Shown: positions 1 to 8,679, numbered from the stretch's first letter. The stretch is 36,556 bases of DNA from Nostoc sp. CMAA1605 (GCF_021596505.1 NZ_PJIZ01000060.1:1-36556), one strand, 5' to 3'. Program-made: numbers and translations. The notes: generated from the letters alone by a model not told the origin.

Positions 1-1065
1 AACATATCTACATCGTCTGGCTGTGGTTCGGGGTGTAAATCTACAGTCATGTTATCGGGGTTAAATTTACCCCAAATCTGCTGTCTGAGAGAAATGAAGA
101 GGGTATCAACTTTTTGGTAATAGGCGGCTGGGACGATTTCTTTGATATCAGCAGAAGTTTGATGCTGATTTTCTTCGGTTAGTTGTTGATAAAGTGAGTT
201 TGCCTGCTGTTGTTGTTGTTCTAGCATTGGTGCCACAATTGACCAAGCTTGATGGTGTAACTCTTTAAGGTCTGTCAGTTCTTGATTGCCTGTGATTCCC
301 TCTGGTAGCAAATGGGATAGGTGTTTGCTTCTCGGTAAATTGGGTGCAGATATTCCACCCCCGCTAAAATTAACGGTGCTTGTTCGTCCCGCAATTTTTC
401 TTGTAATGCCTGATCAATGGCGTAGGAAAATTGTAAAATACCCACTTGATGTCTATCATGCTCAGGACTTCCCTGTCCATGAAACTCCCCTGGATGTTGA
501 AAAGGATTAGCAGTTCCGCCTCTAGTTGTAGCAATGCGGTGCTGGACACCTTTTTCTGAGTTATCCTGTATCAGCAGCACTGCTTCTAAATTGGGCGGCA
601 TATTTTCTACCGTCACTTCTTGCATATCATAGTGATTGCCCTCAAAGAAACGGACATTTTGTTGAGCCAACGTCAGGAGGTAAAATTTGCGATCGCTATT
701 AATTAAATGCAGTAATGGCTTCACATGAAATTGCTTCCCTACCACTACTAACTCTGGTACTGGCATCGGCAAACAGTAATACCGAAATATTCCAGGGGAA
801 ATAAACACCGCTAACCCTGTTCCTGATGTTCCCAAAAATCATTTCGATCCAGTTCCATTGCTGGTTGTAGCAACTTCAGGGCTTCTGTATGGCGCATTGC
901 GATCGCATCTAAGCGTTTTTCTGCCTCTCGTATCGCATTTTTAAAGCGAATCGGATTTTCTCGAATCTCCGCCCCTGACTTTTGCATCGCAATATACAAA
1001 GAAATACAAGGTGTTTGCACAGTATCAATGAGATTCTTTAACTCATCAATATATAGTAATGTCAT
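1..1065 (-). pseudogene. eRF1-like (baeRF-type) protein gene, two frameshifts, 3' end outside window
   Basis: Three consecutive frames on the minus strand make one protein. It starts MTLLYIDELKNLIDTVQ at 1065 and runs to DFWEHQEQG near 815. It continues in a second frame as LAVFISPGIFRYYCLP to about 290, then in a third frame as GITGNQELTDLKELHHQAW, open to the left edge (QQIWGKFNPDNMTVDLHP). Both breaks lie at GGG runs (about 815-820 and 297-302) and each is repaired by one extra G. The pattern NSDRKFYLLTLAQQNVRFFEG and the late RGGTANPFQ..GQG segment resemble the bacterial archaeo-eukaryotic release-factor-like (baeRF) proteins common in cyanobacteria, whose role is not established. It is either a decaying gene or a normal gene with two base-call errors. 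Family assignment is from memory of the family's appearance; moderate confidence. Confidence 0.6.
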
Positions 1066-1382
1066 AGGATGAACTTCCTAGCTCGATGAAATAAATCTAG
1101 ATTGTGTAGTTTTATTTCAAGAGTTGATTGAGTAAAAATCATCTTTCTTTTGATAAGATTTTCCTCTATATCCACCTTTCCCTAGAAAGATAAATATTTT
1201 ATGTCTCGAATTTAATTTGTGACCATTATTAAGTTAAAATTCCTCAACTGTTCAAGAACTATACTCTCACTGAAATTTTCCAAAGCCTGTAAAAACTGTC
1301 TTTTTTCCTCCTAAACCTGTAATTTTGGATTTGCAATTTTAAATTTGAGCTTTTTCAATCCAAAATCTAAAATAATTTACTT
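1066..1382. other. Intergenic region between divergent genes
   Basis: A 317-base AT-rich gap separates the divergent eRF1-like gene and scpA, so it should hold promoters for both. I see no coding sequence. Its scpA-proximal end contains an inverted repeat, described separately (1323-1373). No promoter element could be called with confidence. Confidence 0.5.
1323..1373. repeat. Dispersed repeat with 9-base inverted arms (copy 1)
   Basis: TTTTGGATT at 1323-1331 is the exact reverse complement of AATCCAAAA at 1357-1365. The right arm begins the 17-mer AATCCAAAATCTAAAAT (1357-1373), which recurs exactly at 9696-9712 and 10351-10367. It ends ten bases before the scpA start codon, so a hairpin here would lie in the scpA leader. 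Confidence 0.75.
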
Positions 1383-2213
1383 ATGGATGCCTCCGAGCTA
1401 TTAGAAACAATCACACTCCTAATTGAGCAAGCCGAACAAGGGGAAATAGATCCTTGGGATGTCCAAGTCATTGATGTGATTGACCGTTATTTAGAACTAA
1501 TGACACCCAAAACAACAGCCAGAGGTTACGAAGCTGACTTATCCCAATCTGGACAGGCTTTTCTTTCTGCATCAATGTTAGTTTTATTTAAAGCTAATAC
1601 TTTAATGCAATTATCAACAGCCACAGATGAACTAGAAGAAGTCATAGATGATGCCTTATTAGATGGCGAACTAGGACTATTACAACAAGGTCATCGTTTA
1701 CAATTAGAGCGACATTTGCGTCGTCGTCCGGCGGCCATGCCTCCTCCTAAACGCCGTGTGACATTGCAAGAGTTAATCACACAATTGCAAATCATGGCGA
1801 ACCAGCTCAAACTGGTACAAAAAGTTGACAAACCAGCGCGCATCAAAAGACAACCCAGTGTCAAAAGTATGCGAGAAGCACTGGAGTTAGCACACCAAGA
1901 AAACTTAACTGAAGTAGCCGGTGAACTAGAACAAGTTTTACATTCTGCTGCCCAAGAATTACTCTTAGAGCAAAACTACCTAAATTTACAACAGCTCGTA
2001 CAATTGTGGACACAGACAAAGCCACCAACTGCAAACCCTGCTCACCATGAATCAGAAAATACTCACGTAGTCAGTGTTTTCTGGGCGTTGCTGTTGCTGT
2101 CAGCCCAATCTAAAGTAGAGCTATTGCAGGAGGAATTCTACGAAGATATTAAGATCCGCCTAATTACGAATGTAAATCACACCAATTCAGGATTACCACA
2201 ACCGATGAGCTGA
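1383..2213 (+). CDS. scpA: Segregation and condensation protein A
   Basis: The 276-residue protein begins MDASELLETITLLIEQAEQG followed by EIDPWDVQVIDVIDRYLE. This is the N-terminal signature of ScpA, the kleisin subunit that bridges the SMC ATPase heads together with ScpB and helps organise and segregate the chromosome. The ScpA hallmark 'FLSASMLVLFKANTLM' is at about residues 55-70. The middle is basic and low-complexity (RRRPAAMPPPKRR). The C-terminal part (FWALLLLSAQSKVELLQEEFYEDIKI, about residues 228-254) matches the winged-helix end that binds the SMC head. Length is normal. It is a single gene between a divergent neighbour and the nucleotidyltransferase, with no scpB nearby. No strong Shine-Dalgarno sequence precedes the ATG, as is common in cyanobacteria. 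Confidence 0.88.
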   Translation: MDASELLETITLLIEQAEQGEIDPWDVQVIDVIDRYLELMTPKTTARGYEADLSQSGQAFLSASMLVLFKANTLMQLSTATDELEEVIDDALLDGELGLLQQGHRLQLERHLRRRPAAMPPPKRRVTLQELITQLQIMANQLKLVQKVDKPARIKRQPSVKSMREALELAHQENLTEVAGELEQVLHSAAQELLLEQNYLNLQQLVQLWTQTKPPTANPAHHESENTHVVSVFWALLLLSAQSKVELLQEEFYEDIKIRLITNVNHTNSGLPQPMS

Positions 2214-2447
2214 AAGAATTCCCAGCCAAAGCAAGATAGAATATTCGGTGACTTGACCACACCAACGTGTTTGTAGTGGGGTCAGAGCAAAAATCCGATG
2301 AGATTTAATCTAGCCGTCCATCAGTTGCGATAATCAGTCAATTCCTGTTATCCCTGTTGTGAGGGGCTACCTAAAGAATAAATAAAAACTGATGATTAAG
2401 TATCATTCAATGAAACTAAACTGGCTTGTGGTTGAGGAATAAATATT

Positions 2448-3617
2448 ATGAAAGCGATGATTCTCGCAGCAGGTAAAGGTACTCGTGTTCGTCCGATTAC
2501 CTACACGACTCCCAAACCGATGATTCCCATCCTGCAAAAGCCAGTCATGGAATTTTTGGTGGAACTTCTGCGTCAACATGGTTTTGACCAAATTATGGTC
2601 AATGTTAGCCATTTAGCGGAAGAAATTGAAAACTATTTCCGTGACGGTCAAAGATTTGGGGTACAAATTGCTTATTCCTTTGAAGGAAAAATTGACGATG
2701 AGGGTAAACTGATCGGGGAAGCGATTGGATCAGCTGGTGGAATGAGGCGTATTCAAGACTTCTCACCGTTTTTTGATGATACCTTTGTAGTTTTATGCGG
2801 TGACGCGTTGATTGACTTAGATTTGACGGCCGCCGTCAAGTGGCATAAATCCAAAGGTTCAATTGCTACCATCATTTCCAAATCCGTTCCCTTGGAAGAA
2901 GTCTCTAGTTACGGTGTAGTGGTGACTGATGCAGATAATCGCGTCAAAGCCTTCCAAGAAAAACCTTCAGTAGAAGAAGCACTCAGCACCAACATCAATA
3001 CAGGTATTTACATTTTTGAGCCAGAAGTATTTAAATATATCCCCTCTGGGGTGGAATATGACATTGGTAGTCAATTATTCCCCAAATTGGTAGAAATTGG
3101 TGCGCCTTTCTACGCCATTCCTATGGATTTTGAATGGGTAGATATCGGTAAAGTTCCAGACTACTGGCGGGCGATTCGGGGTGTGTTGTTGGGTGAAATT
3201 AAAAACGTCCAAATCCCTGGACACGAAGTCGCACCAGGTATCTACACTGGTTTAAATGTGGCTATCAATTGGGACAAGGTAGACATTACAGGGCCAGTTT
3301 ACATCGGCGGGATGACCAGAATTGAAGATGGGGCGAAAATCGTAGGCCCGGCGATGATTGGCCCTAACTGCTGGATTTGTAGTGGTGCGACTGTTGATAA
3401 CAGCGTCATTTTTGAATGGTCACGTTTAGGTGCGGGAGTCAGATTAGTCGATAAGCTAGTGTTTGGGCGTTACTGCGTTGATAAGACAGGCGCAGCCATT
3501 GATGTGCAAGCTGCGGCTTTAGACTGGTTGATTACCGATGCACGTCAGACTCCACCACAAACCACACCCTTGGAAAGACAAGCTATTGAGGAGTTGTTGG
3601 GGACGAATGTAATTTAG
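2448..3617 (+). CDS. Sugar-phosphate nucleotidyltransferase (mannose-1-phosphate guanylyltransferase-like)
   Basis: The 389-residue protein begins MKAMILAAGKGTRVRP, carrying the NTP-transferase signature GxGTRxxPxTxxxPKPM with the KP lysine at about residue 24. A GDALIDLDL segment (about residue 118) gives the metal-binding Asp of the Rossmann-like catalytic domain. From about residue 265 hexapeptide-type repeats follow (GPVYIGGMTRIEDGAKIVGPAMIGPN), a left-handed beta-helix like those of GDP-mannose or glucose-1-phosphate nucleotidyltransferases. It should couple a hexose-1-phosphate to NTP for polysaccharide or glycolipid synthesis in the cytoplasm. Substrate cannot be read from sequence; cyanobacterial homologues are usually annotated as mannose-1-phosphate guanylyltransferases. 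The start is supported by GAGG ten bases upstream. It is convergent with speA across a heptamer-repeat block. Confidence 0.82.
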   Translation: MKAMILAAGKGTRVRPITYTTPKPMIPILQKPVMEFLVELLRQHGFDQIMVNVSHLAEEIENYFRDGQRFGVQIAYSFEGKIDDEGKLIGEAIGSAGGMRRIQDFSPFFDDTFVVLCGDALIDLDLTAAVKWHKSKGSIATIISKSVPLEEVSSYGVVVTDADNRVKAFQEKPSVEEALSTNINTGIYIFEPEVFKYIPSGVEYDIGSQLFPKLVEIGAPFYAIPMDFEWVDIGKVPDYWRAIRGVLLGEIKNVQIPGHEVAPGIYTGLNVAINWDKVDITGPVYIGGMTRIEDGAKIVGPAMIGPNCWICSGATVDNSVIFEWSRLGAGVRLVDKLVFGRYCVDKTGAAIDVQAAALDWLITDARQTPPQTTPLERQAIEELLGTNVI

Positions 3618-3672
3618 GGAATGGGGAATGGGGAATGGGGAATGGGGAATGGGGAATGGGGAATGGGGAATG
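3617..3672. repeat. STRR: eight tandem copies of GGGAATG
   Basis: Eight perfect copies of the 7-mer GGGAATG run from 3617, overlapping the last base of the nucleotidyltransferase stop codon. This is the short tandemly repeated repetitive sequence type of heterocystous cyanobacteria. Being 7-mers, the copies create spurious open frames on both strands. Confidence 0.95.
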
Positions 3673-3698
3673 GCGACAAGGGAGATTTTACTTCCATG

Positions 3699-3782
3699 CC
3701 CAATGCCCAATGCCCAATGCCCAATGCCCAATGCCCAATGCCCAATGCCCAATGCCCAATGCCCAATGCCCAATGCCCAATG
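3699..3782. repeat. STRR: twelve tandem copies of CCCAATG
   Basis: Twelve perfect copies of CCCAATG, followed by degenerate copies (CCCCATG, CCCCATC) up to 3796, directly before the speA stop codon. Its sense is roughly the inverse of the GGGAATG block 26 bases away. Together the two G-rich and C-rich arrays could pair imperfectly in transcripts from either convergent gene. Confidence 0.95.
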
Positions 3783-3796
3783 CCCCATGCCCCATC

Positions 3797-5809
3797 TTAA
3801 CTATTAAGATATGTGTATCTTCTGAGACTTTGCTCGTAGGTTTGCAGGAGTCTTTGGGATTCAGCTAGGGTGATGCGCTTTTCTTCTAAGGCTTTTTCAC
3901 AACGCTGACGAATGTTCTCTACCATATCCTCAGAGTCATATTGTACGTAACTGACTACTTCGCTCATGGTGTCACCTTTGACTACGTGTTCAATTTGGTA
4001 GCCTTTGGGTGTTAGCTGGATATGCACTGCGTTGGTGTCGCCAAAGAGGTTGTGTAAGTTACCCATGATTTCTTGGTAAGCACCATTGAGGAACATTCCT
4101 AGATAATAGGGTTCTCCTGGTTGGAAGGGATGCAGTTCTAGCACGGATTTGACATCACGCAGGTCGATAAAGCGGTCAATTTTGCCGTCACTATCACAGG
4201 TGAGGTCTGCTAAAATTCCTCGCTGGGTCGGTTCTTCACCGAGGCGATGGATGGGCATAATGGGGAATAGCTGATCGATCGCCCAGCAATCTGGTGCTGA
4301 TTGAAACACTGATAAATTGACGTAGTAAATGGAAGCCATAATTTTTTCCAGGTCTTCCAATTCGTCTGGTACGTAATCATGCTGACGAATAATGTTTAAT
4401 ATTTTGCGGCAGCAAGCCCAGTACAATCGTTCAGCTTTGGCGCGTTCCCGCAGTCGTAAAATGCCTAAGTTAAAGCGGCTGATGGCTTCTTCTTTAAATT
4501 GGGTTGCGTCGTGGTAGAACTCTTGATAGTTCTCTTTGTTAATCGATTGATAGGTTTCCCAGAGGTAATTGATCACCGGTGATTCGCCTTCTTGTGGTGG
4601 TTCTGGTAAATCTAAGGGGACTTCACTGGTACTGAGAACATCAAAAATCAACACTGATTGGTGGGAAGCGATCGCCCTTCCACTTTCACTAATTAAGGTC
4701 GGTACGGGGATTTGCTTTTCCGCACAGGTATCTTTCAACTCTGCCACGATATCGTTAGCATAGTTTTGCATATTGTAGTTTTTCGAGGCGTAGAAGTTGG
4801 TCTGAGAACCGTCGTAATCTACACCCAAGCCACCACCGACATCGAGATATTTCATATCTGCACCCTGAGAAGCTAATTCTACGTAAATCCGGCTAGCTTC
4901 TTGGATGGCATCTTTAATCACGTTAATGGCAGAAATTTGCGAACCGATATGGAAGTGCATCAACTGCAAAGATCCTAATAAATCGGCTTCGCGCAATTTG
5001 TCAACGGCTTGGATAATTTCGGGGATTGTCAGTCCAAATTTGGCGCGATCGCCTGTGGATGTTCCCCAGCGTCCCATACCTTGGGTACTTAATTTTGCCC
5101 GTACACCCAAAATCGGTCTAATTCCTAGTTGATGACTAGCGGCAATCACCAAATCGACTTCTTCAACTTGTTCTAAAACGATGATGGGGGTTTGCCCTAG
5201 TCTTTGGGCTAACATCGCTGTTTCGATGTATTCTCGGTCTTTGTAGCCGTTGCAAATCAGTAATGCGCCTGGGGTATCCAATATCGCTAAGGCAATCATT
5301 AATTCTGGTTTAGAACCGGCTTCTAGACCAAACTGATGGGGTTTGCCGAATCTAACCAAATCTTCAATCAAATGCCGTTGCTGGTTACATTTGACAGGGA
5401 AGACACCACGATATACCCCAGGGTAATTGTATCGGGCGATCGCTTTGGCAAAACAAGCATTCAACCGTTCAATTCTGTCTTCCAAAATATCGGAAAAGCG
5501 AATTAATAGGGGTAATCCCAAATTACGTTGCTTTAAAGCGTTCACTAATTCAAATAAATCTAGAGAACCACCGCGATCGCCTTTGGGAGAAACAGTCACA
5601 TGACCAGCCGCATTAATTGAGAAATAAGGTTGTCCCCAACCTTCAATGCGGTACAAGGCTTCGCTATCCTCAATCTTCCAAGCACGAGAAACATCCCCTG
5701 TACTTGGTGGTAATAGCTTCTTGTGTTTATGACCTTTTCCTTCTAGTTTATTGCCGTTAGATGGCACTTTCACCACTTCATCCGATGTAGCAGTTGACTC
5801 AACACCCAT
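3797..5809 (-). CDS. speA: Biosynthetic arginine decarboxylase
   Basis: PLP enzyme of the fold-III decarboxylase family that converts arginine to agmatine for polyamine synthesis. From ATG at 5809 (MGVESTATSDEVVKVPSNG) it is 670 residues, the usual length for SpeA. PVKCNQQRHL (about residue 142) gives the PLP lysine; HFHIGSQI, DVGGGLGVDYDG and ESGRAIASH are the conserved substrate/PLP sites. The C-terminal part (from about residue 560) holds LTCDSDGKIDRFIDLRD and FLNGAYQEIMGNLHNLFGDTN. I chose 5809 because AGAGG lies seven bases upstream. The frame is open to an ATG at 5857 (16 extra residues, MNALNCLFVGETQRSD), but that start has no comparable ribosome site and cyanobacterial homologues begin at MGVES. 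It is divergent from ndk. Confidence 0.93.
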   Translation of the reverse strand: MGVESTATSDEVVKVPSNGNKLEGKGHKHKKLLPPSTGDVSRAWKIEDSEALYRIEGWGQPYFSINAAGHVTVSPKGDRGGSLDLFELVNALKQRNLGLPLLIRFSDILEDRIERLNACFAKAIARYNYPGVYRGVFPVKCNQQRHLIEDLVRFGKPHQFGLEAGSKPELMIALAILDTPGALLICNGYKDREYIETAMLAQRLGQTPIIVLEQVEEVDLVIAASHQLGIRPILGVRAKLSTQGMGRWGTSTGDRAKFGLTIPEIIQAVDKLREADLLGSLQLMHFHIGSQISAINVIKDAIQEASRIYVELASQGADMKYLDVGGGLGVDYDGSQTNFYASKNYNMQNYANDIVAELKDTCAEKQIPVPTLISESGRAIASHQSVLIFDVLSTSEVPLDLPEPPQEGESPVINYLWETYQSINKENYQEFYHDATQFKEEAISRFNLGILRLRERAKAERLYWACCRKILNIIRQHDYVPDELEDLEKIMASIYYVNLSVFQSAPDCWAIDQLFPIMPIHRLGEEPTQRGILADLTCDSDGKIDRFIDLRDVKSVLELHPFQPGEPYYLGMFLNGAYQEIMGNLHNLFGDTNAVHIQLTPKGYQIEHVVKGDTMSEVVSYVQYDSEDMVENIRQRCEKALEEKRITLAESQRLLQTYEQSLRRYTYLNS

Positions 5810-5901
5810 GTCTGACCTCTGTGTTTCACCCACGAATAAACAATTTAACGCATTCACTTAGCAACGTATATGCACTCTTGAGATAAACTCTGATTGGTTG
5901 A

Positions 5902-5936
5902 TAGTCAATAGTCAATAGGCCACAGTCAATGGTCAA
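5902..5936. repeat. STRR-like block, TAGTCAA units
   Basis: Two perfect TAGTCAA units (5902-5915), then variants CAGTCAA (5923-5929) and TGGTCAA (5930-5936). They lie in the shared upstream region of the divergent speA and ndk genes. A related TTTTTGACTTTTGACTCTTG stretch follows at about 5967-5986. Confidence 0.7.
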
Positions 5937-6023
5937 TAGTGAAACTCTGAGACTTTAAACTGTAGATTTTTGACTTTTGACTCTTGACAGTTTGCAAATT
6001 TTATTGCTTCTTGGGAGATAGCT

Positions 6024-6473
6024 TTGGAACGCACATTCTTAGCAATTAAGCCAGACGGCGTACAACGTGGACTAATAGGCGAAATTATCCGTCGCTTTGA
6101 AACAAAAGGTTTTACCCTAGTTGGGTTGAAATTTTTGCAAGTCAGCCGGGAATTGGCTGAACAACACTATGATGTACACCGCGAAAGACCATTCTTTCCC
6201 AGCCTAGTTGAATTTATCACATCTGGCCCCGTAGTGGCGATGGTGTGGGAAGGTGATGGTGTGATTGCTGCTGCCAGAAAAATCATCGGTGCGACTAATC
6301 CCTTAACCGCAGAACCAGGAACAATTCGGGGTGATTTCGGCATTAACATCGGCCGTAACCTGATTCACGGTTCTGACGCACCAGAAACTGCTGTGCGCGA
6401 AGTTAGTCTGTGGTTTAAAGACGAAGAATTAGTCAACTGGCAACCTCATTTAACACCTTGGTTGCACGAGTAA
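6024..6473 (+). CDS. ndk: Nucleoside diphosphate kinase
   Basis: Full-length 149-residue NDK, which transfers the gamma phosphate from ATP to nucleoside diphosphates through a phosphohistidine. The N-terminus MERTFLAIKPDGVQRGLIGE is diagnostic. The active-site His115 lies in RNLIHGSDA, followed by REVSLWF, and the nucleotide-binding residues around ANPLT/ATNPLTAEPGT are present. The start codon is TTG (6024-6026), supported by GGGAGA six bases upstream; no in-frame ATG fits the family N-terminus. It is a single gene, divergent from speA and convergent with the TerC gene. Confidence 0.96.
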   Translation: MERTFLAIKPDGVQRGLIGEIIRRFETKGFTLVGLKFLQVSRELAEQHYDVHRERPFFPSLVEFITSGPVVAMVWEGDGVIAAARKIIGATNPLTAEPGTIRGDFGINIGRNLIHGSDAPETAVREVSLWFKDEELVNWQPHLTPWLHE

Positions 6474-6480
6474 TTTCATA

Positions 6481-6580
6481 GGGCATGGGGAATTGGGCAT
6501 GGGGCATTGGGCATGGGACATACAATCTACCTTGTCCCCCTTGTCTTCCATTCCCAATTCCCAATTCCCCATTCCCCAAT
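6481..6580. repeat. STRR pair forming a long inverted repeat between convergent genes
   Basis: GGGCATGGGGAATTGGG-type units (6481-6517) face CCCAATTCCCAATTCCCC-type units (6549-6580). TGGGGAATTGGG at 6486-6497 and CCCAATTCCCCA at 6560-6571 are exact 12-base inverted arms with a 62-base spacer. The block sits just after ndk and just before the TerC stop, so it could act as a bidirectional terminator or RNA 3' stabiliser, although no T-run is seen. Confidence 0.75.
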
Positions 6581-6590
6581 CGTTATTTCG

Positions 6591-7304
6591 TCACTTCACT
6601 TTTTCCGGTTCTATTTGGGGTGTTTCTGTAACGGTGCGTTTGGAGAATCCCCAAGCTAAAATTAGGGCGATCGCGGTAATCATTAGCCATTCTGGTGGGA
6701 CTAAATCATCGTTGATGACTTTTAATAACAGGCGCAAACCCACTAAGGAAACGGTAATATATCCCGCGTCTTCTAAGTTTTCAAATTCATCTAACCAACG
6801 GATAAATAAACCAGCCATGAAGCGCAGGGTAATAATACCGATGGTAGTTCCGGTGAGGACTAACCACTTTTCTTGAGATACGGCGATCGCAGTTGTCACG
6901 CTATCTAAAGAAAAGGCTAAGTCGGTGAAGGCAATTACTGGTATAGCTTGCCACAATGAATTGAAACGTGGCCCGTGATGATGGTCGTTTTCTGACTCTG
7001 CGGAGGTAAAGTGTTGGAATACCAACCACAACAGGTAGGCCGCACCCAAGAGTTCAAATTGCCAAAACTTTTGGACTTCCGTGGCAGTTAACAATAAAGT
7101 AATTCGCAGCACATAGGCGACAACTAAACCAATGTTGAGTGCTTGACGTTCTAGTTTTTTGTTGTCTAGTCCTTGGGCTATGGCTGCAAGTGCGATCGCA
7201 TTATCAGCAGAGAGAACTGCTTCTAAAAATACCAATATCAGCAGGACTATAGAAGCTTCTATGCTGAGATGAAAGTGCAGGGAGTCAAAAATTTGGTCTA
7301 GCAT
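6591..7304 (-). CDS. TerC-family integral membrane protein
   Basis: The 237-residue protein is mostly hydrophobic, with about seven predicted membrane segments. Family hallmarks are the acidic membrane motif EAVLSADNAIALAAI (about residues 28-42) and the internal second copy FTDLAFSLDSVTTAIA (about 125-140). This paired ExxLSxDNA / DxxFSxDS arrangement is typical of TerC/YkoY proteins, which have been linked to Mn(II) export, metallation of exported proteins and, in some lineages, thylakoid biogenesis. A His-rich loop (SENDHHHGPRF, about residue 108) could bind metal. Its upstream region contains no recognisable Mn riboswitch. Specific substrate is unknown. Confidence 0.85.
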   Translation of the reverse strand: MLDQIFDSLHFHLSIEASIVLLILVFLEAVLSADNAIALAAIAQGLDNKKLERQALNIGLVVAYVLRITLLLTATEVQKFWQFELLGAAYLLWLVFQHFTSAESENDHHHGPRFNSLWQAIPVIAFTDLAFSLDSVTTAIAVSQEKWLVLTGTTIGIITLRFMAGLFIRWLDEFENLEDAGYITVSLVGLRLLLKVINDDLVPPEWLMITAIALILAWGFSKRTVTETPQIEPEKVK

Positions 7305-7664
7305 TCCAGGTTTCTCAAGCAGGGAAAATAAAAAATTAACAGGGATAGCGAATTTAATCTAAAAAGTGCAACAAATTGCTACTTTCATTCAGCTTAACCT
7401 GTAGGCGAACAATTCTGAAATGTTGGTTGTTATGCGATCGCTTAGATAGACGATCATCATTAGCACATCCACTTACTTATTCAGCCCTTTTACTCGACTG
7501 AATTTTCTGTGATTTCTGGAATCTATACAGTGTTAATGAATACTTTTAACAATCAGAGGTAAACATTATCTGCATTTAAAATTCTAGATTTACCTAGAAT
7601 CAAGATTCGTGTAAAATCATGCCAATGGCAATGTAAATCATACTGAATATTAAGGAAATTCTCA
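7305..7664. other. Intergenic region between divergent genes
   Basis: A 360-base gap between the TerC gene and the secreted-protein gene, containing one HIP1 site near 7435-7442. No open frame looks coding and I see no clear RNA or operator. Promoters for both genes must lie here but cannot be placed with confidence. Confidence 0.4.
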
Positions 7665-8099
7665 ATGGCTATTGGTAAAACTAGGTTGTATCAGAAACCT
7701 GTAATGGCTGGGCTAGGTGTGGTGTTTGGGGCGTTGGCTGTGGCGTTTCCTCAAGCTGTGCATTCTCAAACTCAAAGTATACCTGTAATTCGGATTTTAA
7801 GGGTAACTGCCAATGGCGGTACTACTTTCAAGTTACAAGAAAACTGGTTTCTTCAGTCTGGACAAATTCAGGATAATAGTAAAAAGTGTGGTGTCAGGAC
7901 GGGGGATAAGTTTTTTGTTGCTACTATTAACGATAATCGCAATAGTCAGACGGAATTTAAGGACGGTAATCGAGTAGAGAGACTCCGCGATTATTACACC
8001 GTCACCTTCGACAAAACTTTAGCTTGTAACCAGCAAGGACAAACATGGTATATTTTTAAGAAGCACGTCCAGCAATTACAAGCTGTGCCTGTCCGCTAG
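7665..8099 (+). CDS. Secreted protein of unknown function
   Basis: The 144-residue protein has a Sec-type signal peptide: KTRLYQK, a hydrophobic core (VMAGLGVVFGALAVAF, residues 13-28) and a likely cleavage site near AVHSQ (residues 31-35). The mature part of about 110 residues is polar and beta-rich in appearance. It has exactly two cysteines (75 and 121), so a single disulfide is plausible. I do not recognise the family. It is expected in the periplasm or thylakoid lumen, or outside the cell. The downstream end meets a convergent gene across a G-rich repeat. No function is inferred. Confidence 0.7.
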   Translation: MAIGKTRLYQKPVMAGLGVVFGALAVAFPQAVHSQTQSIPVIRILRVTANGGTTFKLQENWFLQSGQIQDNSKKCGVRTGDKFFVATINDNRNSQTEFKDGNRVERLRDYYTVTFDKTLACNQQGQTWYIFKKHVQQLQAVPVR

Positions 8100-8137
8100 G
8101 GGACTCCTAACTTAAAAAATATACTATCACTGTGTAG

Positions 8138-8160
8138 GCAGGGGGGCAGGGGGCAGGGGG
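8138..8160. repeat. STRR-like GGCAGGGG units
   Basis: Three imperfect copies of GCAGGGG(G) lie between the convergent secreted-protein gene and the acidic hypothetical gene. This is another member of the short tandem repeat class in this window. Confidence 0.7.
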
Positions 8161-8247
8161 AAAAGGAACGATGTCTGACTCAGAAATTGGATAGTTTATT
8201 TTCTGGAAGTCGCTAAAAACTGATTTTTGCTGATAGTGTTTAACTTC

Positions 8248-8679
8248 TCACAGAATTTCTGTTAGCGTTTTTAACAAGCTGTCGGCTAAATTAGATAGCT
8301 CTTCATCTTGAGTTTCGCCGATAGCTAAAATATTTTTTAAAGTAGTTAATCTATCGCTAGTGGGAGTAATTCGCCACATTTCTTCTAAGTTAACTGCTAA
8401 ATCAAACAGCGAGCGATCGCCTAAATAATTTCTTAACTGGACAGCTACAACATCATCACTGATGAGAAATTCTTTAATCTTATCTAACACTGGGTTAGCA
8501 AAGATTTCGTCATTTCCCCATGTTTCTAGCCAGTCTCCATCCACATCATCAACATAAAGATGGATAAAATTCAAACCATAACTGAGCCAGTCTTGCTGCA
8601 TTGTTCTGGCTGTTGCTAAAGCTTCAGTAAATGTTTCCATCTGGTAATTATAATTATGAGTTTCTTTGTGGTTAGCCAT
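8248..8679 (-). CDS. Small acidic hypothetical protein
   Basis: A 143-residue, strongly acidic protein (YVDDVDGDWLETWGNDE, about residues 42-58; repeated D/E in the C-terminal half) with no signal peptide or membrane segment. I do not recognise a family. It lies 49 bases downstream of the 244-residue hypothetical gene in the same direction, so the two are probably co-transcribed. An acidic partner after a larger protein is seen in immunity or chaperone pairs, but that is speculation here. The frame is clean, with ATG start and normal neighbour-like codon use. Confidence 0.6.
   Translation of the reverse strand: MANHKETHNYNYQMETFTEALATARTMQQDWLSYGLNFIHLYVDDVDGDWLETWGNDEIFANPVLDKIKEFLISDDVVAVQLRNYLGDRSLFDLAVNLEEMWRITPTSDRLTTLKNILAIGETQDEELSNLADSLLKTLTEIL

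Noticed and set aside
286..510. 74-codon plus-strand open frame
   Set aside because: Antisense shadow of the eRF1-like gene.
3617..3782. CRISPR-like regular repeats
   Set aside because: Units are 7 bases in direct tandem with no spacers and no cas genes nearby.
3519..3868. Open frames on both strands over the heptamer arrays (GIGHWAL / NAQCPMP heptad peptides)
   Set aside because: Pure translation of GGGAATG and CCCAATG repeats overlapping the ends of two real genes; a 7-base unit avoids stops by chance in all frames.
6493..6876. 127-codon plus-strand open frame antisense to the TerC gene
   Set aside because: Begins in the repeat block and runs antisense to a well-supported conserved gene; no protein-like features.
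7305..7440. Possible yybP-ykoY Mn riboswitch upstream of the TerC gene
   Set aside because: The conserved riboswitch core motifs are not recognisable in the leader.
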